A DNA stretch of 64,000 nucleotides, from contig NZ_JVOJ01000036.1 in NCBI RefSeq assembly GCF_001064145.1, positions 62,001 to 126,000 on the forward strand. Reading direction: 5' to 3'. Position numbers and translations under genes: made by a program. A model generated the notes under the pieces. That model had not been told where the DNA came from and made no database searches. It saw nothing but the letters and a program-made list of their open reading frames with translations. This document shows positions 61,796 through 64,000 of the stretch, one piece after another. This stretch comes from Sanguibacter keddieii. Lineage in GTDB: Bacteria; Actinomycetota; Actinomycetes; Actinomycetales; Actinomycetaceae. Numbering within the stretch: the stretch's first letter is position 1; each line of letters begins with the position of its first letter.

Positions 61796-62656
61796 TCAGT
61801 CGTTCTTGTAGTTGTCGGGGCCAGGGAAGGAGCGCTCGCGTACAGCCTCCACGTAGTCGGACGCCGCCTCGCGCAGGGCCTGACCGAGCTGGCCGAAGGT
61901 ACGAACGAACGACGGCGTCCACTCGGAGTAGCCGGCCATATCGGACCAGACCAGCACCTGGCCGTCCGTGTGTGGGCCCGCGCCGATACCGATGGTCGGG
62001 ATGTTTAGGCTCTGGGTCAGTTCAGTGGCGATCGAAGCAGGCACCATCTCGAAGACGACGGCGAAGGCACCGGCCGTTTCGACGGCTTCGGCGTCTCGGC
62101 GAAGCGCATCGGCACCGGCTCCTCGGCCCTGCATACGGGGTCCGCCCAGGGTGTTTTCCGACTGGGGCGTGTAGCCCAGGTGTGCGCACACGGGGATACC
62201 AGCCGAGACGAGGCCAGCGATGATATGGGCGCGGCTGCGCCCGCCCTCAAGCTTGACCGCGTGCGCGCCAGCCTTCATCAGGCGAGAGGCGGAGGCAAAA
62301 GCGTGCTCGACCGTGTCCTCGTATGTGCCGAAGGGCAGATCGGCCACGATCATGGCGCGGGAGGTTGAGCGAGCAACGGCGGCGGTGGCGCGCTCCATGT
62401 CCTCCAAGGTAACGGGCAGCGTCGAGCTATGGCCAAGAATCACGTTGCCGAGTGAATCGCCGACGAGCAGCATGTCCACGCCCGCGGCCTCGAGGATGGG
62501 CGCGGTGAGAGCATCGTAGGCGGTGAGCATCGTGAGGGGGATGCCCTCGGCCTTGGCGCGCGCGATGTGCTGGACGCGCACGCGCTTAGCGGAAAACAGG
62601 GCTGGCATCTGCGACGAGGCCGGGGCGCCGCCCTCCGGTTGTGTAATGTGGGACAC
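61796..62656 (-). CDS. panB: 3-methyl-2-oxobutanoate hydroxymethyltransferase
   Basis: The 286-residue enzyme makes ketopantoate with methylene-tetrahydrofolate in pantothenate and CoA synthesis. The TIM barrel shows [64 protein letters not shown], and [22 protein letters not shown] 62656 has AAAGGA six bases upstream. It is first in the map operon and divergent from pheS. Confidence 0.93.
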   Translation of the reverse strand: MSHITQPEGGAPASSQMPALFSAKRVRVQHIARAKAEGIPLTMLTAYDALTAPILEAAGVDMLLVGDSLGNVILGHSSTLPVTLEDMERATAAVARSTSRAMIVADLPFGTYEDTVEHAFASASRLMKAGAHAVKLEGGRSRAHIIAGLVSAGIPVCAHLGYTPQSENTLGGPRMQGRGAGADALRRDAEAVETAGAFAVVFEMVPASIATELTQSLNIPTIGIGAGPHTDGQVLVWSDMAGYSEWTPSFVRTFGQLGQALREAASDYVEAVRERSFPGPDNYKND

Positions 62657-62794
62657 GGAAATCCTTTGGTGAGCGAATGGAGCGCGAGAGCGCATTCACG
62701 TCTTACAGGGTAGCGCGCCCGTGGGTCCGGTGAGCTGTGAGGATAGGCGAACGGGTAGGATGGTGGGCGGTGCGCGTGATGCGCGCAGGAATGA

Positions 62795-63910
<1,116 letters not shown>

Positions 63911-63911
63911 C

Positions 63912-64000
63912 ATGCCTATGGTTCCGCTGAGCTGGCTGTCTGACCACGTTGACGTCCCCGAGGGTACGGACGCGCAGGCGCTCGCCGCTGCCCTCGTGAA
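63912..64000 (+). CDS. pheT: Phenylalanyl-tRNA synthetase beta subunit, 5' end only
   Basis: The first 29 residues (MPMVPLSWLSDHVDVPEG...) match the start of PheT, which normally opens with a VPLSWL(K/R)-type segment. The gene runs off the window edge. It begins two bases after the pheS stop, giving the standard pheST operon. Confidence 0.85.
   Translation, partial: MPMVPLSWLSDHVDVPEGTDAQALAAALV

Overview
The window is a gene-dense, GC-rich chromosomal segment of an actinomycete, most likely Actinomycetaceae (Schaalia/Actinomyces-like). The evidence is gene content and order: PPi-dependent phosphofructokinase, class II DAHP synthase, DUF2469, DUF3145 and DUF3052 proteins, a Rv2175c-type DNA-binding protein next to a Ser/Thr kinase, polyphosphate glucokinase, homodimeric AceE, the dxr-rip1-ispG cluster, and frequent GTG starts. 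The genus is inferred from protein content only. There is no phage, transposase, integron or CRISPR array. Nearly all of it is core genome, and the single clearly foreign-looking gene is a large STAND ATPase at 47.4-50.7 kb.

Layout. 0-13 kb: trpD tail, a DEDDh exonuclease/GIY-YIG fusion, plsC, pfp, aroG, a PASTA kinase divergent from a Rv2175c homologue, a polyprenyl synthase, the principal sigma factor and ftsY. 13-20 kb: SRP and ribosome-assembly genes (ffh, rpsP, khpA, rimM, a trmD-GNAT fusion, rplS with a structured leader). 19-26 kb: lepB, rnhB, DUF2469, yraN, comM, dprA, xerC and a degenerate M23 peptidase. 26-37 kb: rpsB-tsf, then a tightly overlapping run pyrH-frr-cdsA-rlmN-two DivIVA-repeat genes-dxr-rip1-ispG that joins translation, lipid, isoprenoid and cell-pole functions. 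37-47 kb: a small membrane protein, proS, def, DUF3145, an ACP-like protein, aspA, a flavin reductase, aceE and DUF3052. 47-51 kb: tRNA-Val, then the AT-richer STAND/TPR gene. 51-64 kb: ndh behind a DtxR-like iron box, an acyl-CoA-ligase-like gene with lipA and lipB, nif3, a coiled-coil protein with a lost zinc ribbon, GH29 fucosidase, yaaA, rnpB, ppgK, map, panB, pheS and the start of pheT.

Three themes cut across the genes. Many first genes of transcription units lack a Shine-Dalgarno and have a TAnnnT hexamer 6-8 nt before the start codon, which predicts leaderless mRNAs; one such signal drives a 17-codon ORF coupled to the DUF3052 gene. Several intergenic regions carry strong symmetrical DNA, most strikingly a perfect 14-bp palindrome over the ftsY start codon. 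Several recognisable families have lost signature residues (zinc-ribbon cysteines, M23 zinc ligands, the ACP DSL motif), suggesting repurposed paralogues. The best candidate for an undescribed system is the STAND (NB-ARC plus nine TPRs) protein with its own leaderless promoter, placed between near-identical hairpins.
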